Shown: positions 53,597-64,000 of the stretch, in pieces
How positions within the stretch are numbered: position 1 is the first letter of the stretch
How the letters are laid out: the number at the start of each line of letters is the position of its first letter
The notes under the pieces: generated by a model
What the model was told of the DNA's origin: nothing
Seen by the model: the letters and a program-made list of their open reading frames with translations, nothing else
Database searches by the model: none
Position numbers and translations under genes: made by a program
NCBI GenBank assembly: GCA_010093485.1
Contig: MU001492.1
Span: 708,228-772,227, forward strand
DNA from: Karstenula rhodostoma CBS 690.94
Lineage: Eukaryota > Ascomycota > Dothideomycetes > Pleosporales > Didymosphaeriaceae
Reading direction: 5' to 3'
Length of the DNA: 64,000 bases

Positions 53597-55820
53597 ATGT
53601 CGGGCGCAATCGCCCTGGCCATCCAGGCAAACCAGCATGCCGCCATCGCAGAGCAGCAGAGCGCCGACCGCGACATGCACCACCCAGACACCCTCTCGGA
53701 GCACACGCCGCCCGCCCAGCCAAAGGGCAAGTCGGCCAAGTCCACCCGCACCCGCACCGGCTGCCTCACGTGCAGGGACCGCCACCTCAAGTGTGACGAA
53801 GGCTCGCCCAGCTGCCAGAACTGCCTCAAGTCGAATCGAGAATGCAGAAAGGGCATGCGCATCAACTGGATCGACACCCAGGTCAAGGCCCCGCCCCATC
53901 TCATCCCGCCTACTGGTAAGTGTCCTCGGTTCCATAGCCATGCCCACTGTACTCTTTACCCTGACTAACATGTGTCGCCTGAAGACAATTGGGCCGTCGA
54001 ATTCAAGGACGAGTCGCGCAAAACTGCCTCCGAGTACATAGGAGGCACTGAGATGTACCCATCCCGCGGTCCGGCACACGCGGGAAACCGCAGCTTCGAG
54101 CCCACTGCCTATCAAACTACGTATGCCCATCATCATCGCATTTCTGCTTATTCCGACATGGCATCTGAGTACGGCTCCCAGGGCGGGTACGCTCCCATGA
54201 GATCGTATCAGAATCCCCAACACCATCAGCTCGCCCATTCAACACCCTCGGACAGCATGAGCGCACAGGCCTCGGTGAATGCCTTCATGACGCCTAACCC
54301 CGAGGACCATCATTTGTCTCGCGCTGACCCCCGAGATCTGCAAGAGCTCGATGGGCCAGACTATCTCGTCGACCAGGAGGAAGTGCTCTTTATGCAAGTT
54401 TTCGTGGAAGAAGTCGGCATTTGGATGGATAGCATGGACGCCAAGAACCACGTAGGTATCTCTTTCCTTACTTCACCGTCTACTACATTTCCATCATGTC
54501 CCTCCAGACACTTACCAGACTTAGTTCTCGCGGCAACTTCCTTTCCATGCTCTCAAGGAGCCCATGCTGTTGAATGCTTTCCTAGCTTCCGGCGCGAGAC
54601 ATCTTGCGCTGGTCAACAAGCGGTATAGCCAAGACAGAGCGCTGAAATACTACGACAAGGCCACGAAACACCTACTGGACGCACTGCAGGATCCGAACCG
54701 AGATACGGTGCTATGCGCGACTACGGCCGTCATTCTGAATGTTTACGAAATCATGGGTGAGCGCGCGCTCCAACGCATGAACCACATCGCCGGCGCCCGA
54801 GCTCTCATCAAGGAGTGTGGATGGAATGCCCGCTCGAGCGGTATTGGTGCCGCATGCTTCTGGCTCAACGTTGGCATGGAGCTGCTCAGCTGTTTGCACT
54901 TCAACTGGCAAGTGGCGTGGGATCCTGATGAGTGGGGCATCGACATGAACCTTGAGCCCGAGACTGAATCCGGACGAGAGGAAACCTGGACCCATCGCAT
55001 GGTGTACATTGTCGCCAAAGTCTGCAACTTCCGCGCTTCCATACCCCGAGACGAAGAGGCTGCGAAACAGAGTGCGCAAGCACGCTACGTGAAGTGGCTC
55101 AGTCTCACCGAGTTGGCTGACAGATGGAACGCGTGCATTCCTCGGACGATGCATCCCATGGCATATCTTTATCCCGGACAAACACTCTCTGGCTCATGTT
55201 TCCCAGAAGTTTGGCTTATAAAGCGAGCCAGTATAGTGGCGCGCCTGTTTTACCATACCTGTATGTGCTTGCTAGCGCAAATCAATCCTCTCCAAAACTC
55301 GCACTCTCTGGAGATGCACCAAATGCTTACCGAGCACTCGCAACTCATCTGCGGTATCAGCGCCCACGTCAAAGACCGTGGTGTTGCTTCAGTGGCCCTC
55401 CGCTCCCTCCACATCGCAGCCGAGTGTCTCACCCGCCGAGATTCTCAAGAAGAAGTCCTCACTATAGTCGACAAGATCCGCACAGAGACTGGTTGGCGTG
55501 TAGGCTTCATCAACGATGAGCTCAAAGAGAAGTGGGGATGGAACAAGCAGGAGCAGCAGCCGGTCCAGGCGCCACCACCACAAGAACCGCAACAACAACC
55601 ACAACAGCTACCCGCACCACAAATGCAACCTCGGCCACGCATGTATCCCATGATGAACCCCTTAGCCGGCGTTGATTTTAGCAACGCTCAGCACCCGTAT
55701 CAGGGGCATTATATACCGCCAAACATTAATATTATGCAACAGCAGGATCTGTTACAGCAACAGCATGGGGCGGTACAGCAGCATCAAGAAGCCTCGAACA
55801 ATGCGTATCCTTACTACTAG
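53597..55820 (+). CDS. Zn2Cys6 transcription factor
   Basis: Nuclear regulator, 693 aa; exons 53597-53915, 53985-54451 and 54525-55820. The binuclear cluster is complete at Cys56, 59, 66, 73, 76 and 83 (CX2CX6CX6CX2CX6C; GCLTCRDRHLKC then CQNCLKSNREC), preceded by a basic KSTRTRT stretch. A disordered linker follows, then a fungal-specific regulatory domain of about 350 residues (QLPFHALKEPMLLNAFLASG, ATTAVILNVYEIM, HIAGARALIKECGWN, GAACFWLNVGMELL) of the Fungal_trans_2 type. The C-terminus is Pro/Gln-rich and ends NNAYPYY, a possible activation region. The target genes cannot be told from the sequence. The ATG at 53597 is chosen; an upstream in-frame frame extends but with no ATG. Confidence 0.92.
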
Positions 55821-58239
55821 AAACAGAAGGATGTTGGTTCGCGTTTGGATTCACCGCCGGTTTCGGAATCGCAGTCTTGGGCTTCCGACTCGTCCCCCTC
55901 CAATCCGTCCGTCAACGAATCGCTCACCCATCGCAACGACTCTGCTATTCGGCGAGCCCCAATGAGAAGCGCCCAGACGCATGCAGTCTCCACCTTGCTC
56001 GCCCCACTCACAACTGTATCCCTGCTCCTGGGGATCGGGTCACGACACAGCCTCCGAATGTTTTGGATACTGCACCTAATCGTGCTAGTTTTATCGTTAG
56101 CAACAGTTCGGTCACAAACCGATTTTTCTCATCTTTACGCACATCATTTTTCTCATCATCGACGCAACATGCCAACCAGCGTCACATCTCACATCTCATG
56201 ACATATGTCTTTCCCCCCGCACACTGTTGTACAATAGGTACTCTTTCACTTCTCGCTACACATCATTTGGCTTTTGGAAGAAAAACAGGGATATCACGAT
56301 GGCTTCGGCCTTGCAATGGCGTTTGGGAAAGCACACATTAGCGTCCTCGTTTTGATTTTGTCATGTTTTCTTGCGACTTGTTGGTCGCGTGTACTGTTTA
56401 CGACGATACATTTGCTTGCGCATGGGCGGTTGTATGAAGGCTGGTTCATCCTAGTGGAGTGGTTGGTAGTTGTTGAGGAGCATACATGGATGGTGGGACG
56501 AAGGCATGAATAATACGTCGACACTGCGTTTGCATGCATTCAAGAGTTACCTCCTGGGGTCACTTGTGTGATTGTGGAAAAGAACATCTGTGGGTGCTGC
56601 TTCGAGTCCGGGTGGCTACCTTGCGTCGTGGCAGGAACACTGTTCGTCACAAGGAATTTGCTGCCTTCATCGGTCATCGTGTAGCGGACCTTGATAGGGC
56701 CACCGGCTATGAGAGTAAGATGATAGATGATGTTCCGAATCTCTCCAGGAAGTGAAGTAAAAGAGGCACGCTCCTTCCTTGGGATTTGAAGTTCGTGATC
56801 GAGAGCGTCCCGCGAAGCGGAGCTGACATGGTCACTTTACGAAGTTCTCAGTGTGGCTGGCGCGACGCACTAGCGTGGTTCACCTCGCAACCTTGTCTTT
56901 ATTATAACCAAGTACACTTATTAGAACGGTCATCTGCTTCGAAATATGACAAGACACGCAATGAGGAGCTTGGAGAGTGGGTGCTCGGCGAGGTTGATAA
57001 CTGAGGTTGTAAAGCTGATGTCTTGGTGCGCTTATTGGAGCGCCCCTTCCTACTACCGATGGATGGTTCTTAATCTCAAAGGCTGCTTTACTCCAATTTT
57101 ATTTTGATAGCTCACCATGTAAATATATATTTTGAATGGCTGAAAGGAGTCAAAAGGATCGGCGATTGGTGATGAAGGTTCACGGTTTCCATGGCGAATT
57201 CTATACATGGCTCGCATGCACTATACCTCACTAGTACAGAGTCATTGGCTTCAAGTCGTTGTATCCATACGCGTGGGCTCGAAATGTAAATCCTGGCACC
57301 CAATGCCGCAGCTCTTCACCCATAATGGTGCGGGATACGCACTATCGTAGAACCGGCCCCCAACAATTTACACCCAACACGATGTTCACCCAATGGATGA
57401 TCACTAATTTCTAAGCCCCTTCCTCCTCGCGAGCGTGTCTCCCTACTCCAAATATTGCAGTACCGGAACACATCATCTTCTCCCATATACCACCAGAGCA
57501 TCTCGATGGACACTCAAACCAGAGCTAAAAGGTCGAGCAAGTCGCAAATGCCAAACAGGGACACGACCTCAATGTTTGCATCCAGTGTCACCCCCTGCAG
57601 CTTTCTTGTTGCTCGCTGATACCGTTTATAGCCCAGGTGAAGGCGAAATGCGCAATTATCAGCTACATTTACCTCGTGAATAATATACTGGCATTCGATT
57701 ACCACCACACGAATCAATATCAGTTTTTCAAATTGTCGATCTAAGTGGAATCGGTTTTCGACTGTCATTTGAGTTAATTCTCTTGAGAATCTTGTTTTGC
57801 ACTCACATGGAAATTCTACTGTGTTCTGTTAGGACCCTCGACTGGAGACGCGGTACTGCACTACAGTGCGGTGTTTGCGATGCCAATCCCTCACCCTAAC
57901 AAGGCTAGGCAGGACAAGATGCATTCAATACATCGTATACTTCAAAATTTCCCGAGTTACGCAAAAACTAATTCAAGGTTCGGAAAGTTACAGTATATGC
58001 ATCTCGACTAATCCAATATTCCCGCACAACGTAACCCACAGAGATAACTGTACGCATTCTTTGATAGAAGTGTAACAAATCTCCAGGAACACAGGTGATC
58101 CAAACGCGTTCCCCAACCCGAGCAGGGCCGATGCTCCGTTGACTACACACGTCACCCAATCGTTCCGGCCACCATCTCGCGGTAACGCTTCTTGCGCCGT
58201 CCATCCAAGTCTATTTCACATGTCTCCCTCACCGTCTTC
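55821..58239. other. 2.4-kb gene-poor region
   Basis: Follows the Zn2Cys6 gene and precedes the 3' end of the 2EXR-like gene. The right part (57000-58100) is AT-rich. No open frame with domain character on either strand, no terminal repeats, no RNA gene recognised. Confidence 0.5.
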
Positions 58240-58905
58240 CTAACAACGTGGCACTTCGTCCCATGTCCACGCCTTTTTTGAAGGCCCGAAGATGTCTCGA
58301 AGCCCCAGACAAAGTTCTGGTAGACTTTTCTCAGCAGGCATTTCTTCGTCTCTTTCGGCGCAATAGACTACGTGGCCGCAAGTGATGATGTCCAGCACCT
58401 CAAGGGTCTTGCACTGTTGCAGTAGGCGAAAGAAGGTATCGAGGATTTCCGGGTCGCCGTGTAGAAGTTTGTGTTCTGCTGTTCCCCTACGCTTGCCTTC
58501 GATAGTCAGCTTCTTCAGTGAAGCTCGGCCCTGTGTGCCGCAATGCTCGAGGAAGTCCACGCATCCCTGCACAAAGGGTGTACCAGACTGGTCCACTTTG
58601 ACACTGAACGCGTTGTTGGCGTAGAAGAAACTCTGGGATTCGTTCATGACTTGCTTGTTGAGTAGCGCGAGGCTTCGCAAGGCTGTAGTAGCGGTTCCGT
58701 CAGAGCAGTGGAACGGGAAAATCTCATCGAGACCGGGTGGCAGGCCGGAGCGACCTTTGTCATTGACATAGGTCATCTGTATGGACGTCTTTCCGACTAG
58801 CGTCAATTCGTAGATCTGGTTTCTCAATTCGGCCGGGAGTGACATGAATGATACGCTGTTTCTCTTATCCTCACTGGTAACACCGGTGCGCTGTGAACCG
58901 TCCAT
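58240..58905 (-). CDS. 2EXR/F-box-like fungal protein
   Basis: Single-exon, 221 aa. SFMSLPAELRNQIYELTL at about residues 18-35 is the hallmark of the large fungal 2EXR/F-box-like group, in which the Leu-Pro-x-Glu-Leu-Arg motif starts a short helical module. The remainder (ALLNKQVMNESQSFFYANNAF, CVDFLEHCG, LEVLDIITCGHVVY) matches the usual layout: a predicted helix with N-K-Q, then a leucine-rich stretch. Function is unknown; these proteins are highly multiplied in Pezizomycotina. The open frame extends upstream to 59136, but the ATG at 58905 (MDGSQRTG) is closest to the domain. The upstream portion would add 77 residues without domain character. Confidence 0.7.
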   Translation of the reverse strand: MDGSQRTGVTSEDKRNSVSFMSLPAELRNQIYELTLVGKTSIQMTYVNDKGRSGLPPGLDEIFPFHCSDGTATTALRSLALLNKQVMNESQSFFYANNAFSVKVDQSGTPFVQGCVDFLEHCGTQGRASLKKLTIEGKRRGTAEHKLLHGDPEILDTFFRLLQQCKTLEVLDIITCGHVVYCAERDEEMPAEKSLPELCLGLRDIFGPSKKAWTWDEVPRC

Positions 58906-59376
58906 GTTGCGTAATCGGATATTCCTCCAAAGGGTCGCGTCGATGGGTGTACCCAAATTGGGTGATGATAGAAGTAGGGCCCAGGTGATGTCTGTGTACT
59001 GTTTGCTGAGCTGGAGGCTTGACCTGATGGTCCGAGCGCATTTCACCACGTGGGGCGGTTTCTCAATGCGAGCGGATCTGCGCACGAGCACAGGAGAAGG
59101 AACTTGAACGAGCAAAAACCAAGCCGTAGGTTTCAATTACTGTTCTTTACTTCTATCGCTATATTCACCAAATTCGCGATAACAAACAGAACAAGGTTGA
59201 AAGAAAATGGTATTTCGCAAACGACAGTACTCCAGAGCTCCTCGCTATACCACGACCCTGATGATCCAAACACCATGCTCAAACGCAACAAAAGGCCGAG
59301 ATAAACTCAAAGAAATCAAACCGGAAAAGTTATACAGCAAGACGTCAAGGACCAGTAAAAACCAGCTGCGTTCCAC
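58906..59376. other. intergenic, no gene recognised
   Basis: 471 bp between the 2EXR-like gene and the 3' end of the rhodopsin-domain gene. The region around 59110-59360 is A-rich on the plus strand. Nothing supported. Confidence 0.45.
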
Positions 59377-60476
59377 TCAGACGCGTGACCCAATCTTCGC
59401 TTGCTCCGGGTGTGTCACAAAGTAGGCTTCTTCGTCTCTGTCATACCACGTCTCTGAAACTCGCATAGGCACCTTGTTTCCACTATCAACCCTCGTGATA
59501 CTCTTGTCCATTGAGCTCTCCCCACTCGATGGCTGGCTGACCAGCCTGATTGCACCAACCGGCCTGTTGAACCCATGCTTTCTCACGAATGTCCTGAGTG
59601 AAGGCAAGCACACGGCCAAAATCGACGAGACAATTTCGACCAGCGCCCACACATCGATGGTATGCGTGATGCTAGCCCTTGGGATGGACTGCACCAGCTT
59701 CAAGCAGATGAAGCGCACGAGCGCCGCGAGGATGGAAATGCTGCCCATGAGGAAGACAAAGGCGAGGCCTGCGCGCTGGGTCCGGTTCAGCTTGGTTGCA
59801 AGGAGGGTGCTTATGGGGATGCTTAAAATGACGATGTCGGTCGCTATGTTGGTGAACGTGGATATAGTGACGCTAGACATGCTGTGCACAGCAGAGCATA
59901 AGTGCTCGCCTGGAGGCGGAGACCAGTTCAACGATACTGGCGCGCACCAAAATGCTATGAGGAACATGTGCAGCAAGAAAGTTGCCGCAGTGAAGATACA
60001 AGCTGCTGCAAGTCCAACCCGAGCTCTCCGGCCCTGTAAAGAGAATATGCTGTAATAAAAAGCCAGTAAACAGGCTTTCGCGCTCCAGAGGCTAATGTAT
60101 ATGAAAAAGAGGCTGATCCAGGAAACGTAGAGGAGGTGACCTGATAGTGGTTCCGGAACGCCATAATAGAGCGTTTCTGGTGGAGCGGACAGATATTGCA
60201 TGCGGAGATTGTTCTTCCAAGTGTTTATGGAAATCAACACACAGCCGGAGAGCCAGGCGAGTATGAGGAAGCCATCGGCAATATTGGAGGCGATCGTGCT
60301 GAGGCCGCGGTTCCGTGTGCGCATTGAGACACGAATTAGGATTGGGACGAGTGCCACACTCATGAGTGTCCAATCTAGGGCGACGAAGCCTCCTTCAAAA
60401 GGTGTTAGCTTGCGTCACTAGCCGTTATGAGAGGGCATCGCTTACTCAGGGGCATGTCAATGTCCGAATACACCAT
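59377..60476 (-). CDS. seven-TM fungal rhodopsin-domain membrane protein
   Basis: Integral membrane protein of 348 aa; exon 1 is 60446-60476 (MVYSDIDMPL plus one base) and exon 2 is 59377-60392, joined across a 53-nt intron. Splicing gives RGFVALDWTLMSVALVPILIRV, in which the first membrane segment has the D/A-W-T pattern common in this family. Seven hydrophobic segments can be counted (for example LYVSWISLFFIYISLW, AACIFTAATFLLHMFLIAFW, TNIATDIVILSIPISTLL, LAFVFLMGSISILAALV and VEIVSSILAVCLPSL). The conserved family phrases DIVILSIPI and RAGLAFVFLMGS are present. The C-terminal 75 residues are cytoplasmic and polar. The family is named for a rhodopsin-like fold, has no retinal lysine requirement and mostly unknown function. 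A TATATA lies about 135 bp upstream. Confidence 0.85.
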
Positions 60477-60607
60477 CTTGGGTGCTTAGGAGGGCCGAAT
60501 AGGGATTGTAGGGACAACCTTGGTAGTTGACAGTATTATGTCGATGACAAAGTCGTCCGATGCTGATGGTATCGTGTAGTATAACAAAGGCAAGGGTCTG
60601 CTTTGCG

Positions 60608-60613
60608 TATATA
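60608..60613 (-). promoter_or_regulatory. possible TATA box of the rhodopsin-domain gene
   Basis: TATATA about 130 bp upstream of the ATG at 60476. The distance is slightly long and a second TATATATA occurs near 60715, so the assignment is tentative. Confidence 0.35.
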
Positions 60614-61743
60614 AGATATTCAGCACCAGGCTGAGATGCCGTAGATGTCGGATGCGCGAAGCTGCGGATGACTATTCTTTTCCTCACTTACGAAAGGCAA
60701 GCCCAGACGCTAGCATATATATTCGACCCACCATCATGGTGTAACAGTCGGCAGTCGCATCCGCCGTCTCTCGCCAGCTCCGATGTCAAAGCTCTGATCG
60801 ACCATGGTCTACGAGGCTGAACACCCTTCGCAATCAAGTCCCTAAAACGTCACTGAACGCTTCACCTCCATTCCGTTTATCGACCAATACAATCCCAGCT
60901 CTTTCTTTTTCATGCTGCAGGTAAGCAATCAAGCTTCTTACCATCCCCACTGTGTATAAGCGCACTGCTAAATCTAATTCGTGGGGTTTTCCGTACAGGA
61001 TCGCCTACCCTGGCTTGCGTGCGCCAACGTTCCTCAGCCCCGTTAAGTAAGCCGCCGTTTTGGGAGTCAGCACAAAAATAGCTGTAATCGCACGGCGAAC
61101 CCCGCGTTCGTATGGATCGTGCAATACGATCTGAGCTTGACATTATACTGGCCATGATGCTAAATCGGAGGAGAGTGAGAAGCCATCGAAGGATTCCGAG
61201 TGCAAACTTCAGGGGGGGAACTGAGCTGCAGCTTCATCAACAGGCGATTGTTCGCTTGGTGAACATTAGCATTGGTTGGAAGATCACAGCGGCCTGTGTG
61301 CTGATACCACTCTTGCAAATCTTGTCTGTAATCTTTGGACAGGGTACTGATCTCGCCAGAAGCAGGAATGATGATCGAAGGTCATGAGTAAACTCCGTGT
61401 AACTTCATTGGCGAAGGGTTCAATTGATACACAGTCGCAGATGGACCCCGCAGTGTTGTCTCAGCCGTGTGTTAGCTAGCGCGATTCTAGAATATTGTGG
61501 GTGTCTTGCAATGCGAACCTACATTGAGAATACATTTTATCAATAACCTGTTAGTGTACAGTGCAAGCACGTGCTTGAGGGCTTTGAGTTGGGTCGAAAC
61601 AATGACAACCATCCTTACTAACTTAGCAGTTTCAGATGACTGTATGTGTATATATATTTACGAATATTATTTTCACAGTGGGTGTTCTCATTGGCCAGCT
61701 TTGCCCGTAGAGTTCCCGGAGATTGTACAATGAGTAGTGGGGG
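60614..61743. other. 1.1-kb intergenic region, no gene recognised
   Basis: Lies upstream of the rhodopsin-domain gene and downstream of SHE9. AT-rich in parts (61580-61700). No gene, repeat or RNA supported. Confidence 0.5.
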
Positions 61744-63591
61744 CTACTTGTTGAGTATCATCGCAACAACGGCAGCCGTTATGACAGCACCAGCAGCAGC
61801 CCCCTGAAGGATGGCGGCCGTGTAGTCTATCCTCCGCATAGAGATCGTTCGTTCGCTAATTATATCTGTGGCGATGTTTGCGATCTTGTCTTGCCATGAC
61901 TCCGGCGAGGGTGCGGAACTACTTCGGATCTCCTCCTCAGTTTTGATAGACTCCGGCTGAACCTTCATTTCCTCCGTACCTAAAGGTGTTGAAGGCTGAA
62001 CGGGCAAGTCTGTGGCTGGTTCAGGCGAAGGCGTTGTAAACACAGGCGGCGCTTCGGTCACCTTGGTTGGTTGTTCGGAAGAGGCCTTCAGGTCCTGTTG
62101 GGTCGGAGATCCGATGTCAACTGTATCTGCAGCAGCTGGGCTCGTAGTGATAGGCTCGCTCGATTTCTCGACCACCGTCTCGGCTCCTACCTCAACGATA
62201 GGTGGGGCTGCAGCTGTCAAAGGCTCCACAGCAGCAGGCTTTTGGGCCTCTAAAGCGGCTCTGATCTCACGCACCATCTTACGCCGCCTCCACGGCTCAA
62301 TCACTATCATTGTCGCTAACAACAAGAAGATGTTGAGACCCATCAGGCCGAAGGTCACCCAAGTACTGTTGCGTCTGATGGTGTCGCTCCAGATCTGTTC
62401 CTCGTGGTATTGTGCACGTTCACGCTTTTCCAGCCGGGATCGCGCCTCTTCTAGTGCATTTTCGGCCTGTGCGATGGACTCTTTGGCTTCTCGTACGGCC
62501 TGGTCGTTGATGTGCTCGGATCTGATCAATGACATATATCGCTCCAGGTCAGAGTCTGACCACGAGTGTTTGCGCTCCAGCAGTGCAACGACCTCTTTCT
62601 GCGCCGACGCCTGCTTAGAAAGAGCGGCATCGAGGGCTTGCTTGGCTTCTTCAATCGCGGCGCGGCGGGTTTTCACGAGTTTCTCTGCACCTTCGTTAGC
62701 CGTAATCCAAGCCTTGCATGGCTACGTCCTACCTTGGTCCTTGATCTCCCGCTTCAGAGCTTCAATACCAGAATAGTCGGTCCCTGTGTACGTGTTGACT
62801 TTATGCGTGACCACTGCGAGTTTGGGTAGGATATCGTCCATCAAGTCCTGGAACCGCTTCGACAAATCCCATCGTTGTGCTTGGTGGTGTGACGGCAACT
62901 GATCCGCTGCTACGCGCTCAACGTTGTCCTTGACTGCATCTTTGGTAGACCCGTTGCTGCGGACATCAGTGTTGCTGGTTCTTTCGTTCGTCGATGGAGG
63001 CACGGTTTTCGACGACGAGACTTCGGCGACATCTGACAAAGATCCACCTTTTGTTATCGGCGCAGAACGTGGGTTCGATGATCCAAGTTCAATTCCGTTC
63101 GACAAAGGCTTGTTCTGAGACGGCGCCTGCCGTTCCCTATCCTGTCTTTCCTTTTCCAGCCGTTCTCTCTCCTGTCGCTCCTCCTCCTCCTGGCGCTCCC
63201 TCTCCTGCCTTTCCTTCTCTAGTCTCTCTCTCTCCTTCCTCTCGGTTTCTAGCCTTTCCTTCTCCAGTCGCTCCTTCTCTTGCCTCTCCCTCAGTGCTAT
63301 GTCTGCTCGTACTCTGGCGAGTCTTTCCTCTGGCGTTTCGTTGTCTGGTTTTGATCTTCCATCATCCGAGGGTTGGTGCAGGCTGCGGCGGTTCGACGCA
63401 AAGGATGGCCATTGGGGCCTGCGACTCGATGGAACGGCTACGGAAGCTCGGCACGGGCATTGTAGGTACACTGAAGACGCTCGAGACACGGCCTTGGCTG
63501 CATGCGAGAACGATCGCGATGGATGGTTAGAGGCTCCGAGACTGGCATTGGCGAATAAGGAGCGCTGCGCATGCTGAAGCAGCGGCCTCAT
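61744..63591 (-). CDS. SHE9: mitochondrial inner-membrane protein She9/Mdm33
   Basis: Inner-membrane protein needed for mitochondrial shape. Exons 62733-63591 and 61744-62690 give 601 aa, with a 42-nt intron that joins G|GT. The start (MRPLLQHAQRSLFANASLG) is Arg/Ser-rich and acidic-poor, a good matrix-targeting presequence. Residues about 80-130 are an ERERLEKERQ-type charged helix, longer than in the family. The conserved core is RWDLSKRFQDLMDDILPKL, TGTDYSGIEALKREI, then LVKTRRAAIEEAKQALDAALSKQ, LERKHSWSDSDLERYMSLIRSEHIND and the first membrane segment WVTFGLMGLNIFLLLATMIVI. A second segment lies at the C-terminus (GAAAGAVITAAVVAMIL). The middle is Pro/Ser/Thr-rich. The ATG at 63591 is chosen for the presequence; upstream residues in frame have no ATG. 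Confidence 0.92.
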
Positions 63592-63925
63592 TCTTATCAC
63601 GTAGGCGCACACTTACATTGGATGCGTTGCACCGACAGCCCGCGGCAGAAAAGACGAAGCTCCTCCGAGCTTTGACGCGCCGCCAAGCCACGTCGTCGAT
63701 CTCGCGCTGGGCCATTCTTCCGAAGCGCGGGATTCCGATTCAGGCTCCGCCTCCGACTTTTTCTCAACACCTACATCGCCGCGTATTCTAGCCATATCTT
63801 CCGGTCATTCGTAAATCGCACAGTCCATATCCGCCAAATATGGGAGTCCAAAATGCCGCAGCGGAGCTGCCCGCCATGAAGTCCAACCCCAAAGTTCGTG
63901 TCATCGGGCCGTTCCGACGCTCGGA
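63592..63925. promoter_or_regulatory. divergent promoter, SHE9 / right-edge HAD gene
   Basis: 334 bp between divergent starts. Two short closed open frames lie inside (one plus-strand ATG near 63878 ends within 60 bases), which could act as upstream ORFs for the right-edge gene. Confidence 0.4.
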
Positions 63926-64000
63926 ATGCTAATCGATTCAAAGTTCATCTTCTTCACCGACTTTGATGGCACCATCACGCTGCAGGACAGCAATGACTTC
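63926..64000 (+). CDS. HAD-family phosphatase, partial (5' end only)
   Basis: Only the first 25 codons are in the window. They read MLIDSKFIFFTDFDGTITLQ, followed by DSNDF at the edge. FFTDFDGTIT is HAD motif I with the two catalytic aspartates (Asp-x-Asp), and the DSNDF phrase is typical of a fungal group of phosphoserine-phosphatase-like HAD enzymes. Start and frame are well supported; length, splicing and substrate cannot be seen. Divergent from SHE9. Confidence 0.75.
   Translation, partial: MLIDSKFIFFTDFDGTITLQDSNDF

Overview
The window is nuclear DNA of a filamentous ascomycete (Pezizomycotina). Genes are broken by 42-120 bp introns, mostly 45-60 bp, with GTAWGT-like donors and CTRAC-like branch sites. 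The gene set fits: an ascomycete Dicer-1, a Zn2Cys6 regulator, a fungal rhodopsin-domain membrane protein, a 2EXR/F-box-like protein and an EthD-family protein. A Dothideomycete is my best guess, but this is inference. All exon joins were worked out by eye from splice signals, reading phase and family motifs. No tRNA, rRNA, CRISPR array, intact transposon or insertion sequence was recognised.

Layout, left to right. 0.9-12.7 kb: uridine kinase, the PP2A-like phosphatase PPG1, a Pro/Gln-rich orphan, a small Cys/Ala-rich orphan with a GC-AG intron, eIF2B alpha and an aldehyde dehydrogenase. 13.2-22.7 kb: two long minus-strand genes. The first is a membrane-anchored coiled-coil protein (about 1,335 aa). 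The second, about 1,593 aa in nine exons, fuses an indoleamine-2,3-dioxygenase-like haem domain to a CPR-type FAD/NADPH reductase, a cytochrome b5 domain and an unrecognised helical C-terminus. 25.0-35.6 kb: five minus-strand genes for metabolic or secreted proteins (EthD protein, secreted M28 aminopeptidase, secreted LVIVD-repeat protein, HAD hydrolase, DAO-type oxidoreductase). 36.7-44.6 kb: Dicer-1 divergent from TAP42, then an IAH1-like esterase. 47.3-55.8 kb: TSC1/hamartin, the ASTRA subunit Asa1 and a Zn2Cys6 regulator divergent from ASA1. 58.2-64.0 kb: 2EXR/F-box-like protein, rhodopsin-domain protein, mitochondrial She9/Mdm33, and the first 25 codons of a HAD phosphatase at the right edge.

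Two themes stand out. First, the haem-dioxygenase/reductase/cytochrome b5 fusion puts a complete NADPH-to-haem electron chain in one polypeptide; it is the strongest candidate for an undescribed system. Second, several genes known to touch TOR or nutrient signalling lie within about 50 kb: PPG1, eIF2B alpha, TAP42, TSC1 and ASA1. This may be chance, because fungal gene order is loosely conserved. Several genes have structures that automated callers often miss: first exons of 7 and 9 nt, an internal 10-nt microexon, a GC-AG intron, and three in-frame stop-free introns.
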